Source: Thermococcus camini
GTDB taxonomy: Archaea; Methanobacteriota_B; Thermococci; Thermococcales; Thermococcaceae
Reading direction: 5' to 3'
Assembly (NCBI RefSeq): GCF_904067545.1
Contig: NZ_LR881183.1
Coordinates: 248,001 to 312,000 of the forward strand
DNA length: 64,000 nucleotides
Under the pieces are notes generated by a model that saw nothing but the letters and a program-made list of their open reading frames with translations, was not told where the DNA came from and did not search any database. A program made the position numbers and the translations under genes. Of the stretch, positions 49,399 to 57,538 are shown one piece after another (within the stretch, counting starts at the first letter, position 1; every line of letters starts with the position of its first letter).

Positions 49399-50733
49399 AT
49401 GAATGTGGCCAAGTTAAAACTAAGTGACAGACAGCTGTATGCACTTATAGAGGCGGTTAAGCTCGGAGAGGAAGTCAAGCCCAGCCAGAGCGCCAAGAGA
49501 AAGGCCTTTGCCAGGTACAAAATCGATGGCTGGGAGAACTCGAAGCTGACGGGCATATTCTACTCCATCCAGCGCAGGCTCGGTCTGATAGACGAGATAA
49601 TCGAGGAGCTTGTCGGAGTTTCTCCGCTCATCCTTGACCCCTGGCTGAGGGCAACGCTGAGGGTTGCGATTGAGGTGGCCGTCTTCAGGGATCCCAGCGA
49701 AAAAACGCGGGGGCATCTGAAGGGCCTCGCTCAGTTTTTATCGAGGAGGACCCACCCCTATGTTGGCTATTATTACTACGACCTCCTTCCGCGTCTCTTT
49801 GAATACGTGCCGGTCATCGACACTGAGGAGAAGCGTCTGAAGTGGGACTATCTCTTTCCAGAGTGGTTCATAGTGAAGATGAGGGAACTTGTTGGAAACG
49901 AGGCCGAAGACCTCCTGAGGGCCCTCAACGAAACGTTGCCGACGAGCATCAGGGTTAACCTGCTGAAGAGCAGCGTTGAGGAGGTTGAGGGCTATCTCCG
50001 GAAAAAGAACGTCCGCTTTGAGAGGAGCGAGAGGGTCGACACTCTCATCAGGGTTCTTGACCCGTTCAACCCGGAATGGCTCTTCAACAAGGGCTTCGCC
50101 ATCGCGCAGGAGGAGGCGGCAGCCGTTGCATCGCTTGTACTAAACCCAAAACCCGGCGAAACGGTCGTTGATTTAGCAGCGGCTCCGGGTGGAAAAACCG
50201 CCCACATGGCGGAGCTGATGCACAATGAGGGTAAAATATATGCCCTTGATGTTGACAAGACCAGAATAAAGCGCATGAACGAGGTTCTCAGGAGGACGGG
50301 CGTTAAGATAGCCGAGACGATAAGGGCAGACGGCAGAAAGGCCCCGGATATGCTGGGAGTGGGAATCGCCGACAGGGTGATGCTCGATGCGCCCTGCACC
50401 AGCGATGGGACGATAGCCAAGAATCCCGAGCTGAGGTGGCGCCTCCGCGAGAAGAACATTCAGAAGGTGGTGGCCCTTCAGAGGGAGCTCATAGAGAGCG
50501 CGTGGAAGCTTTTAAAGCCCGAAGGAAGGCTTCTCTACTCGACGTGCTCGATGCTCAGGGAGGAAAACGAGGGGGTTGTGGAGTGGTTCCTCGGGAGGCA
50601 CAGTGATGCCAGACTCGTCCCACTGAGCGGGCCCTACAGCGAGGGTTTCTTGCCGGGAACCATGAGAGCCTGGCCCCACAGGCACGGCACTATCGGATTC
50701 TTCTACGCGCTGATTGAAAAGAAAGGGGACTAA
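49399..50733 (+). CDS. RNA cytosine C5-methyltransferase (NOL1/NOP2/Sun, RsmB-like) with NusB domain
   Basis: A 444-residue m5C methyltransferase. The NusB-like N-terminal domain (1-150; KLSDRQLYALIEAVKLGEEV) precedes the catalytic domain. VVDLAAAPGGKTAHMAELM is SAM motif I; MLDAPCTSDGTIAKNP carries the motif IV Cys and LLYSTCSMLREENEGVVEWF the catalytic Cys of motif VI. It is close to the Pyrococcus horikoshii protein of known structure. The target may be tRNA or 16S rRNA; sequence alone does not decide. The 3' end overlaps the convergent MscS gene by four bases. Confidence 0.92.
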   Translation: MNVAKLKLSDRQLYALIEAVKLGEEVKPSQSAKRKAFARYKIDGWENSKLTGIFYSIQRRLGLIDEIIEELVGVSPLILDPWLRATLRVAIEVAVFRDPSEKTRGHLKGLAQFLSRRTHPYVGYYYYDLLPRLFEYVPVIDTEEKRLKWDYLFPEWFIVKMRELVGNEAEDLLRALNETLPTSIRVNLLKSSVEEVEGYLRKKNVRFERSERVDTLIRVLDPFNPEWLFNKGFAIAQEEAAAVASLVLNPKPGETVVDLAAAPGGKTAHMAELMHNEGKIYALDVDKTRIKRMNEVLRRTGVKIAETIRADGRKAPDMLGVGIADRVMLDAPCTSDGTIAKNPELRWRLREKNIQKVVALQRELIESAWKLLKPEGRLLYSTCSMLREENEGVVEWFLGRHSDARLVPLSGPYSEGFLPGTMRAWPHRHGTIGFFYALIEKKGD

Positions 50734-51812
50734 GCCTGTCCTTTCTCATTTTCCTCTTCCGGCGGCTCCTCTATCTTAACCCTCAGTTCGTTGGCGAACC
50801 AGTTCACCCTCTGCGGGAACGGTATCTCTATTCCGGCCTCGTCAAGAGCTTTCTTGACGTCGTGGATTATCCTTATTCTGACGTCGAACCACTTCTCGCT
50901 GGGTGCCCAGGCGCGTATGGCAATAACCACCGCGCTGTCATCGAGCCTGTCAACGTAAGCCAGAGGCTCGGGCTCGACCAGGACCAGGGGGATATCATCA
51001 AGAACGCGCTTTATTATCTCCACCGCCCTTTCGGCATCGGCAGCGTAGGCTATTCCAACCTCCAGGTCGACCCTTCTCACGGGATAGCGCATGAAGTTGA
51101 CTATGTTGCTGTTGAACAGCCTCTCGTTTGGAATCCTGATGAGCGTGCCGTCCCAGGCCCTTATCCTCGTGGAAAGTATTCTTATGTCTTCAACGACGCC
51201 CGTGATGTCCTCCACCTTCACGGCGTCCCCTATCTGGAGGGGCTTGTCGAAGTACATGAAGACTCCCGAGATAAAGTTTGAAACAACCGTCTGTGCGGAG
51301 AAACCAAGGACGATACCAGTTATCCCCGCCGCCGCAAGGAGTGCGCTGAGTTCAGTGCTTACTCCAGCGAAGCTAAGGGTCATGAAGAAGGCTATCGTTA
51401 TGAAAACGTAGTAAAAGATCTTTGCCTTCACGATGACCTCAGGCTTGGCCTTCTTGCCGGAGCTTATTATCATGTAGTCCCTGGACTTCTTTGCTATCAG
51501 GTACGAGAAGTAGAAGAAGCCCATCGCGAAGGCTATGTTGCCCACGGTGGTCGGTCCCAGCCCGTAGCTCATTATGCCGAGCAGGTACAGGGCCCATATG
51601 ATGCCCCCGAGCACGAACATTCGGAACACTATATCCGCTGTGTCCTCGTTGATTATCCATGTCAGGCTCGTTTCCTTTGATTTTCTGATGATTATCTTCC
51701 TGACTATCCTCCCTAGGACGAGCATTCCGAACACTATCAGGGCCGCTTCCACGATTGTCAGCAGGCTGAGGTCTATCTGGATGGGGGTCGTTGTGGTACT
51801 GTTAGCTGCCAT
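50730..51812 (-). CDS. mscS: Small-conductance mechanosensitive channel (MscS family)
   Basis: A 360-residue MscS-type channel. About five membrane helices (LLTIVEAALIVFGMLVLGRI, MFVLGGIIWALYLLGIMSYG, FYYVFITIAFFMTLSFAGVS) end in the pore helix LSALLAAAGITGIVLGFSAQ followed by TVVSNFISGVFMYFDKPLQI. The beta domain has GDAVKVEDITGVVEDIRILS and IRIPNERLFNSNIVNFMR; a C-terminal alpha/beta part closes the cage. It releases solutes on hypo-osmotic shock. ATG 51812 overlaps the stop of the DUF432 gene (TGATG), so the two are translationally coupled. Confidence 0.95.
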   Translation of the reverse strand: MAANSTTTTPIQIDLSLLTIVEAALIVFGMLVLGRIVRKIIIRKSKETSLTWIINEDTADIVFRMFVLGGIIWALYLLGIMSYGLGPTTVGNIAFAMGFFYFSYLIAKKSRDYMIISSGKKAKPEVIVKAKIFYYVFITIAFFMTLSFAGVSTELSALLAAAGITGIVLGFSAQTVVSNFISGVFMYFDKPLQIGDAVKVEDITGVVEDIRILSTRIRAWDGTLIRIPNERLFNSNIVNFMRYPVRRVDLEVGIAYAADAERAVEIIKRVLDDIPLVLVEPEPLAYVDRLDDSAVVIAIRAWAPSEKWFDVRIRIIHDVKKALDEAGIEIPFPQRVNWFANELRVKIEEPPEEENEKGQA

Positions 51813-52453
51813 CACGACCACCTCATTCTGAAGTTGGGGAGCGGTTCCGCCTCATGGGTGGGCTTCAGCGTCCCGTCAGGGGGGTTTCCGGTGTTGTTGA
51901 CCTCGTAAATCTCCTTCGTCAGCAGAATTATGAGGGGATAGTACGCTCTGTTTTCCTCGTAGAACATCACGCTGTTCCTTATCGGAAACACTATCCTCTC
52001 CACCAGCTTCCAGCTTTCTGTGGGGTTGCTGATGACGAGCTTCACTATCCCAGGAGAATCGGGGGGCTTTTCATAAAAATCGCTCTCGTGGTATCTCGCT
52101 ATCACTCCCACCGTCTTCTCGCCGTAGAGGGTGTACTTCTCCCTTCCGACCACAAAGCGGTCTATCTCCAGGTCGCCGCTCATAACGGAGACGTCTATCG
52201 GGGCGGAGAGGTATCCCACCAGTCGTTCCTTGGGGGGAATGGCGATCCTCTCGGAGAGTCTTATGAACAGAAACTTCACACCATAGCCCTCGGCTGGGGC
52301 TGGGAGGATGAGGAACTTTCCCTTTCCCCTTTTTATCAGAACCCTCGTCTCATCCCGGCGGTAGAGGATTTTGTCTCCTGGCTCCTCAACGAGATGAATT
52401 TTTTTGTCCATGATTTTGATGAACTGGGTCTTGAGCTCGTGCTCACCAAACAT
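51812..52453 (-). CDS. DUF432 family protein, partner gene of MscS
   Basis: A 213-residue soluble, beta-rich protein of the archaeal DUF432 family: IDKFVVGREK-like IDRFVVGREKYTLYGEKTVG, RLVGYLSAPIDVSVMSGD and IPIRNSVMFYEENRAYYPLI-like VFPIRNSVMFYEENRAYYP. Function unknown. It sits immediately upstream of the channel gene, with stop and start sharing bases, so a role in channel gating or regulation is plausible (inference). Start ATG 52453 has no obvious ribosome binding site; an in-frame ATG at 52411 is another option. Confidence 0.8.
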   Translation of the reverse strand: MFGEHELKTQFIKIMDKKIHLVEEPGDKILYRRDETRVLIKRGKGKFLILPAPAEGYGVKFLFIRLSERIAIPPKERLVGYLSAPIDVSVMSGDLEIDRFVVGREKYTLYGEKTVGVIARYHESDFYEKPPDSPGIVKLVISNPTESWKLVERIVFPIRNSVMFYEENRAYYPLIILLTKEIYEVNNTGNPPDGTLKPTHEAEPLPNFRMRWS

Positions 52454-52512
52454 GAAGAAACATATTCCTTGAAAGATTTAAAGTTTGCCTGAAAAGTGAA
52501 AGGGTTGAGGGC

Positions 52513-53631
52513 TCAGACCTTCTCGAACCCGATGCCCTCTATTTTGACGTGGGTGAAGACGTTGGCCCCTCCCTGCTCGATGAAGATTCCTTTGGCCTCT
52601 ATCGGCACCGGAAGGTTGGCCGCGAGGACCGCCTCACCCTGGCCGGTGATGCTCCCGAGGGTGTAAGTCCATGAGACATGGGACACCTTGAAATTTTTGC
52701 CTCCAAGGGTCATTGTCCCGTCCGGCTTCACCTCGTAGTTGTACTGGTAGCCCATCACTCCCCAGCTGCCCGTGGTTTCCTGGTAGATGTTCTCATCCTC
52801 AAGGGCGGTCCAGAAGCCGAAGTTGTAGAACCCGTACCAGCTCATGTATATGGACTCTATGTCGGCGATGTTCGAGAGCATGTTTATGTCCCCTTCCTGG
52901 TAGGGGGCCACGCTCATCTCACCGACGGCTCCGGGGTTGTAGAACTCAAAAACCTGGTCCCCGTACTTCATCCATACCCCGACGGTGTTGCCTGCGCCGG
53001 AGTAAAGGGAAGCGTAGAGGGTCAGGAAGTCCAGTGACGGGAACAGGAAGAACGTGTCAGTGTCGGAAGTTCTTTCGGTTACCCAGAGGCGGTACTCGAA
53101 GGTGCTGTTCATATCCTCTGCGTTTATCGGGGTAATCTTTCCGTAGTACTCGTAAACCTCAAACTCTCCCAGGTCCGCCTTCTCCTGCTCTCCGGTCTCC
53201 ATGTCTATCTTATTGCCGTAAACGTGTATCTTCGTCGGCCCCCTGCTCTTCTCGATCTCGTACTCGTAAATCGGGCCGCCTTCCTCGGTCCTTATCCTGA
53301 GCTTGTACTTTATGGAGGTTATGAGGTACTGCTCTCCGTCTATCTGGATCGGGTTGTATGCGTCCCACGGGTTCATCCATGATGCGTACTCCGATGTACC
53401 AGTTTCCGTTTCGGTTTCAGTTGTGGTTCCAGGCGTGGTGGTTCCGCCCGGGCTCTCCGTCGTGCTATATCCTCCCCCGCCAGTTCCCGCGCTGGTGGTT
53501 TGGCTTCCCGTACCGGTGGGGGACTCGGATGTTGTGGGGCTCTCCTCTCCCCCGCCTCCGAGGCATCCACTAACGCTGACAAAAACCAAAAATACTAGAA
53601 AAACTGCAAGAACTGTTCTAAATTTCTTCAT
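52513..53631 (-). CDS. Lipoprotein of unknown function with Thr/Ser/Gly-rich linker
   Basis: A 372-residue surface lipoprotein. Signal and lipobox VFLVFLVFVSVSGCLGGGGE (lipidated Cys about 23), then a low-complexity linker of Ser/Thr/Gly/Pro (about 28-85), expected to be O-glycosylated. The globular part (about 90-372) is beta-rich with EYASWMNPWDAYNPIQIDGE and FLFPSLDFLTLYASLYSGAG. It resembles none of the families I know. The linker is typical of substrate-binding or sensor lipoproteins in Thermococcales. Next to another lipoprotein gene on the same strand (62-base gap). Confidence 0.75.
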   Translation of the reverse strand: MKKFRTVLAVFLVFLVFVSVSGCLGGGGEESPTTSESPTGTGSQTTSAGTGGGGYSTTESPGGTTTPGTTTETETETGTSEYASWMNPWDAYNPIQIDGEQYLITSIKYKLRIRTEEGGPIYEYEIEKSRGPTKIHVYGNKIDMETGEQEKADLGEFEVYEYYGKITPINAEDMNSTFEYRLWVTERTSDTDTFFLFPSLDFLTLYASLYSGAGNTVGVWMKYGDQVFEFYNPGAVGEMSVAPYQEGDINMLSNIADIESIYMSWYGFYNFGFWTALEDENIYQETTGSWGVMGYQYNYEVKPDGTMTLGGKNFKVSHVSWTYTLGSITGQGEAVLAANLPVPIEAKGIFIEQGGANVFTHVKIEGIGFEKV

Positions 53632-53693
53632 ATCTATCCAACTCCTTTCTTTCTTGTATTAAATACATGTTTGGACTATTTAAATTTTGGGTG

Positions 53694-54815
53694 TTAATCT
53701 TTGGCATAGAGCCAAAATCCCCCCGTTTCCCCGGAGATCAGCATGACCTTCCCGTCGTCGCTCAGCTTTATGTAGCCGAGTGAATCGCCTGGAATCTTCA
53801 CGCTGAAGACCTCGTGGAAGTCGCCTAGAGAGTAGCAGTGAATAACTCCGTCTTTGGCAGTGACGGCGAAGTTCTCGTTTGCGAAGTACGGGAACCCAGG
53901 CAGGACTTTGACTTCAGTAAGGTTCCAGGTGAGTACGTGGGTGTCCCCCAAGGGCTCGTGCCAGAGCAGGTATCTTCCGGTGGGGATCAGAGTCCACTTG
54001 AGCAGTACCGTCTGGTCGAATGGATAGCTCCCCTCTGCCAGCAACTTCCCGTCCCTGGAGAAAACCTTCAGCTTCCCGTCCTCGCTTACCAGCAGTTTAT
54101 CGCGGTAGGCGATTACCCTGCTCGTGTTGAACGTCAGGATTCTTTCCCCGTCCTTGAAGACGAACGCCCTCTCTTTTTCCGACAGAACGACGAGCCCGGA
54201 GTCCGAGATGGACTTGAGATCGTAGTCATCGGGTGTGAGCGTGATTTTTTCCCCGTCGCAGTGGAGCTCCTGCTCCGTGGGAGAGACTGTCACCAGGTAG
54301 CAGATATGGTTTCCGCTCGGAGAGCGGAGCATGTAGTCGGCAACAGCACCGGCTCCCCCGTGTCTCTCCTCGCCGACAAAGCCATTCCAGGAAAAGATTC
54401 TTATCCCCGCGAACCCTCCGTACGACGCCAGAACCCAAGCCTGGTCTCCAACCACGGCGACGCTCGAAACCACGGGCCCTATTTCACCCCCGTTCCTTCG
54501 GAGGTTCAGGGTTGTGTTACTCCCGTCCGGCTTGACCAGGTACAAAAGACCGCGGTTCCAGTCTATGGCCGCCGAGAGGCTTCCGTCCGGACTCATGTCC
54601 ATGAATGGTATTCCCGTGGTGTCAGCGCTCCAGACCGCTTTCATCTCCCAGGTTGAGGGCTCCTGTGTTGTAGTGGTTTCGGGCTGAGTTGTCGATGGCT
54701 GGCTTGAGGTCGTGGGGGAGGGAGAGCCCGAGGTGATCCCTTCGCCCATACAGCCGCTGGCGAGGACCATGCCGGCTATCAGAAGTGCCAGCAGGATCGC
54801 TTTGGTTTTTCTCAT
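53694..54815 (-). CDS. Lipoprotein with beta-propeller-like repeats
   Basis: A 373-residue surface lipoprotein. Signal and lipobox LLALLIAGMVLASGCMGEG, a Ser/Thr/Pro-rich linker (SPSPTTSSQPSTTQPETTTT) and then WD/YVTN-like propeller repeats: MSPDGSLSAAIDWNRGLLYL, VVGDQAWVLASYGGFAGIRI, SEDGKLKVFSRDGKLLAEGS, TAKDGVIHCYSLGDFHEVFS and LSDDGKVMLISGETGGFWLY. ATG 54815 follows GGAGGTTTGC; the longer frame to 54914 runs into the promoter. Similar in build to the secreted protein at 3598-4806. Confidence 0.76.
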   Translation of the reverse strand: MRKTKAILLALLIAGMVLASGCMGEGITSGSPSPTTSSQPSTTQPETTTTQEPSTWEMKAVWSADTTGIPFMDMSPDGSLSAAIDWNRGLLYLVKPDGSNTTLNLRRNGGEIGPVVSSVAVVGDQAWVLASYGGFAGIRIFSWNGFVGEERHGGAGAVADYMLRSPSGNHICYLVTVSPTEQELHCDGEKITLTPDDYDLKSISDSGLVVLSEKERAFVFKDGERILTFNTSRVIAYRDKLLVSEDGKLKVFSRDGKLLAEGSYPFDQTVLLKWTLIPTGRYLLWHEPLGDTHVLTWNLTEVKVLPGFPYFANENFAVTAKDGVIHCYSLGDFHEVFSVKIPGDSLGYIKLSDDGKVMLISGETGGFWLYAKD

Positions 54816-54948
54816 GCAAACCTCCTCCATCACCCGCCAAGAAAGAAAAGCGGGTACTGCGAAATATACAGTTGCCTTGTACACGGATGTATTAAAAATT
54901 TTCCAAGACTTCAAACGTCTTTACAGCTCTAAAACAGTCATCTGAATG

Positions 54949-55611
54949 TTAGTATTCCATTGAATACGTTTTTTCCAGGAGTTTAAAGAGGTCGCCCGCC
55001 TCCCACCCGGCGAGCATGCCCACGTATGCGGCCAGGTCGAAGACGTGGGGAACCTTTGATATGATTCCGATGTCGGCAGTTGCGACGGTTTCGAAGGCCT
55101 TGAGCTCAAAGTCGGGGCTTCTGACGAGCCTCACTTCGGATTTGACCCCCTCCCGAATGAGGGCTTCCTCGGTCAGCCCCTTTATCTCCCCGCTCCTTGG
55201 AACCGCCGAGCCGTAGAAGAACACGGCCTTTTTAAGGCCCAGCTCTCCGAGGGCACGGGCAAGGTTGCCGAGGAGCCGCTCCGTACCTTCGTTGAGCCTG
55301 TACTTTCCCTGGTACTTCAAATCCCTCACGAGCCCATCCTCGCAGAGTATTGCCTTCCCTTCGAGGAGCGACTCAAGGGTTATGAGCACGTTGAAGCCGT
55401 CTATAGCCAAAACCCTGCCCATGAGCTCTTCCGGTCTGAGGAGTTTTTTCCGAACCTCGACTATCCATTCGTCCGGGAAAACGCACCTCGCCAGGAGATG
55501 TCTCTCGGCCTTTCTCAGTCTGTAATGGTCGGCGACAAAGTTGAGAGCAACGCTTTTCCGGTAGCCCCTGTTGAGAAGGTACTTGAGGTCACGGTAGGCT
55601 TCGATCAGCAT
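54949..55611 (-). CDS. DUF434 family protein
   Basis: A 220-residue protein of the archaeal DUF434 family. The N-terminal helical part (AYRDLKYLLNRGYRKSVALN, FVADHYRLRKAERHLLARC) is followed by an alpha/beta domain with VLAIDGFNVLITLESLLEGK, which looks like a PIN/NYN-type nuclease core, and SAVPRSGEIKGLTEEALIRE, then ATADIGIISKVPHVFDLA. Conserved Asp residues in the core (AIDGFN; LCEDGLVRD; TADIGI) are consistent with a metal-dependent nuclease, but activity is not established. Start ATG 55611; followed downstream by nothing closely linked. Confidence 0.82.
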   Translation of the reverse strand: MLIEAYRDLKYLLNRGYRKSVALNFVADHYRLRKAERHLLARCVFPDEWIVEVRKKLLRPEELMGRVLAIDGFNVLITLESLLEGKAILCEDGLVRDLKYQGKYRLNEGTERLLGNLARALGELGLKKAVFFYGSAVPRSGEIKGLTEEALIREGVKSEVRLVRSPDFELKAFETVATADIGIISKVPHVFDLAAYVGMLAGWEAGDLFKLLEKTYSMEY

Positions 55612-55632
55612 GGATAAAGAAACGGTGGGGGG

Positions 55633-56403
55633 TTAAATAACCTTCTCCATGACCTCCGTGCCGGTGTGTATCCTGAGCCTGACCCTTCCGCCCAGGAGGG
55701 AACTCTTGACCTTCTTCGTCAGTATCTCGTCCACCTGGAATATCCCCGCGGGGTGCTTCATCCATATCTCAATGAGTATCGGCTGTTCCTCGTCCCCTTC
55801 CCTGATCTCAACCTTCTCGATGGCCAGAGCTGAAACCGCGTGTATGTCCACCTTGTCCTTCTTGTGGACGAGCCTGCTTCTCCCGGCCTCCATGTCGCAG
55901 CCGTCCGCTATCGTAACGAGCGAGCCCTCGATGGTGGTGCACGGAACGGCCTCATCGTGGGTGTAGATGGCATTGAGGGTGAGTGCCTTGAGGAGGAGTG
56001 GGTCGTCCGTCCCGAACTCCCTCACGAGCTTCTCTATTATCGGCTCGGCCAGGAGAACGCTGAACTGGTAGTGGTTTATCCTGTGTATCATGTTCCCGGT
56101 GTCGTGGAACAGCGCTCCGAAGGCCACTATGAACTTGCTCCAGCGGAAGGGCTTGCCGAGCTTTTCCGCGGTGGTCTGGATTCCGAACTTCCTGATGATG
56201 TTCAGAAGCTCCAGCGCGCGTCTGGTCGTGAGCAGGACGTGGATAGGCCCGTGGTCGTTGAAGCCGTAGACGTTCAGAACGATGTAGTTGGTGGTCTCGA
56301 AGTAGTAGTGGTACTCTCTGAATGCCCTCTCGTATAGCCCGTAGAGCTCCTCATCGCCGAGGAGTTCCCTAATCTCACCCAGCAGTTTTTCCTCCGTGTA
56401 CAT
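55633..56403 (-). CDS. HD-domain phosphohydrolase-like protein
   Basis: A 256-residue metal-dependent phosphohydrolase of the HD superfamily. Metal residues: GFNDHGPIHVLLTTRRALEL (His), VAFGALFHDTGNMIHRINHY (His-Asp), AIYTHDEAVPC (His) and TIADGCDMEAGRS (Asp). A C-terminal beta domain (about 200-256) has ILIEIWMKHPAGIFQVDEIL. Substrate unknown, probably a nucleotide. ATG 56403 follows GGTGGAAAAG; the longer frame to 56526 lies in the promoter area shared with the divergent antitoxin gene. Confidence 0.85.
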   Translation of the reverse strand: MYTEEKLLGEIRELLGDEELYGLYERAFREYHYYFETTNYIVLNVYGFNDHGPIHVLLTTRRALELLNIIRKFGIQTTAEKLGKPFRWSKFIVAFGALFHDTGNMIHRINHYQFSVLLAEPIIEKLVREFGTDDPLLLKALTLNAIYTHDEAVPCTTIEGSLVTIADGCDMEAGRSRLVHKKDKVDIHAVSALAIEKVEIREGDEEQPILIEIWMKHPAGIFQVDEILTKKVKSSLLGGRVRLRIHTGTEVMEKVI

Positions 56404-56496
56404 CTTTTCCACCCAAGGACGTGGAGGAGAGGGTGTTTTAAGAATTGTGTCGAAATGGATAAATATGAGGTCACTGAAATAATAGCTGTGGTAGGT

Positions 56497-56685
56497 ATGG
56501 AAAGTGTGAGGGCAGTTTACAGGCATGGGGTGCTGGTTCCTGAGAAGAGGCTTGATTTAAAAGAAGGTGAAGAGGTAATCATCGTCCTTAAAAAGCCGGG
56601 TAGGATTGACAGGTACTTTGGCATATTTAAAAAGGAGGACGTTGAAGAGGTCATAGAGGAGATAGAGAATGAGGGTGTTCTTTGA
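56497..56685 (+). CDS. vapB: DUF104-type antitoxin (VapB-like)
   Basis: A 62-residue antitoxin of the same DUF104 family as the one at 9089: VRAVYRHGVLVPEKRLDLKE then GEEVIIVLKKPGRID, followed by a short acidic toxin-binding tail (EDVEEVIEEIENEG). ATG 56497 follows GGTAG closely; the longer frame from 56455 starts before the TATA-like GGATAAATATG (56457-56467). Its toxin partner overlaps by 17 bases but is frameshifted. An intact antitoxin beside a broken toxin can persist as a regulator or as protection against related toxins. Confidence 0.82.
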   Translation: MESVRAVYRHGVLVPEKRLDLKEGEEVIIVLKKPGRIDRYFGIFKKEDVEEVIEEIENEGVL

Positions 56686-57086
56686 CAGCAACTTGTTCCT
56701 GAAGTTCCTTGGAGGCGAGGAAAAAGCCCGCAGTCTTATTGAACTCGTTGAGTTGGGAGAAATTGAAGGTGTCATTAATCCTGTTGTTCTCTCTGAAGTG
56801 AGTTATGGGTATCTACGGTTGACAACAGGTTTGAGCCCGTACAACTTAAAGAAAAAGTTCCCGAAGATTAGCATGGATTTGTCACCCGTTAGGGAGCTTT
56901 TGTCAGATTTTACGCTTGTGAACCCAGCGTATTCCGTGAACGACCTTCTTGGGGTAATCTCATTATCGACTCCTCCCAAACGACGCTTCCATAGCATTGA
57001 CGTGCAGGATTGAAGGTATCAAAAAGATAGCTACCTTCGATTCTGACTTTGAACGAGTTGACTTCCTTGAAATAATGGACGTTTAG
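56669..57086 (+). pseudogene. vapC: PIN-domain toxin (VapC-like), frameshifted
   Basis: The frame from ATG 56669 encodes MRVFFDSNLFLKFLGGEEKA and NPVVLSEVSYGYLRLTTG, a normal PIN N-terminus with Asp and Glu, but stops at 57013 after a spurious SIDVQD end. The missing C-terminal PIN part is found in another frame from about 56969 to 57086: NDASIALTCRIEGIKKIATF then DSDFERVDFLEIMDV, including Asp residues of the active site. Restoring RLLPNDA requires two extra bases near 56966-56970. The toxin is therefore inactivated, or two bases were lost in sequencing. Confidence 0.8.
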
Positions 57087-57503
57087 TTACTCCAGCATTC
57101 CCTCAAGCTCTAGAATCTTCTTCGAGCGGAGATAAACGACCGGAACGCCCTTCTCCCTCAGCCTTCTCTTTAATCCCTTGTCGTTGGTGCACACTATAAC
57201 GTGCTCGTTCTTCACAGCGAAGTCGAATATCTGGTCGTCTATAGGCTTTTCACCAAAGCGGCCTATCTCAACGACCTCGAACCTCTCCGCGAGCTTTTTG
57301 GCCATCCTGATGGCGAGCAAATCCTTCCCGCGGGACTTCCTCTCTATGACCTCCAGCTCCTGAAGGACGACGTTGGGAACGGCTATTCTAAACTTCACGT
57401 CGAGAACCCTATTCAGTTCGCCGATTATGTCAACGCCGAACTGCCCCGGAACCAGCAGAAAGTTCGTGTCCGGAATCACCAGCCATTCCCGCCTCTCTGG
57501 CAT
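57087..57503 (-). CDS. PIN-domain protein (Fcf1/Utp24-like), aIF2 gamma operon
   Basis: A 138-residue PIN-domain protein of the archaeal Fcf1/Utp24-like type, related to rRNA-processing nucleases rather than toxins. VIPDTNFLLVPGQFGVDI (Asp), VVLQELEVIERKSRGKDLLA (Glu), KPIDDQIFDFAVKNE (Asp pair) and VIVCTNDKGLKRRLREKG (Asp) hold all acidic residues needed. It follows aIF2 gamma by 35 bases in an S6e-aIF2 gamma-PIN order typical of Thermococcales, which supports a role in ribosome or tRNA maturation. ATG 57503 follows GGTGAGG; GTG 57512 is less likely. Confidence 0.85.
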   Translation of the reverse strand: MPERREWLVIPDTNFLLVPGQFGVDIIGELNRVLDVKFRIAVPNVVLQELEVIERKSRGKDLLAIRMAKKLAERFEVVEIGRFGEKPIDDQIFDFAVKNEHVIVCTNDKGLKRRLREKGVPVVYLRSKKILELEGMLE

Positions 57504-57538
57504 CTGCCTCACCGAAAGTTAGTGAAAAAGAAGAGGGC

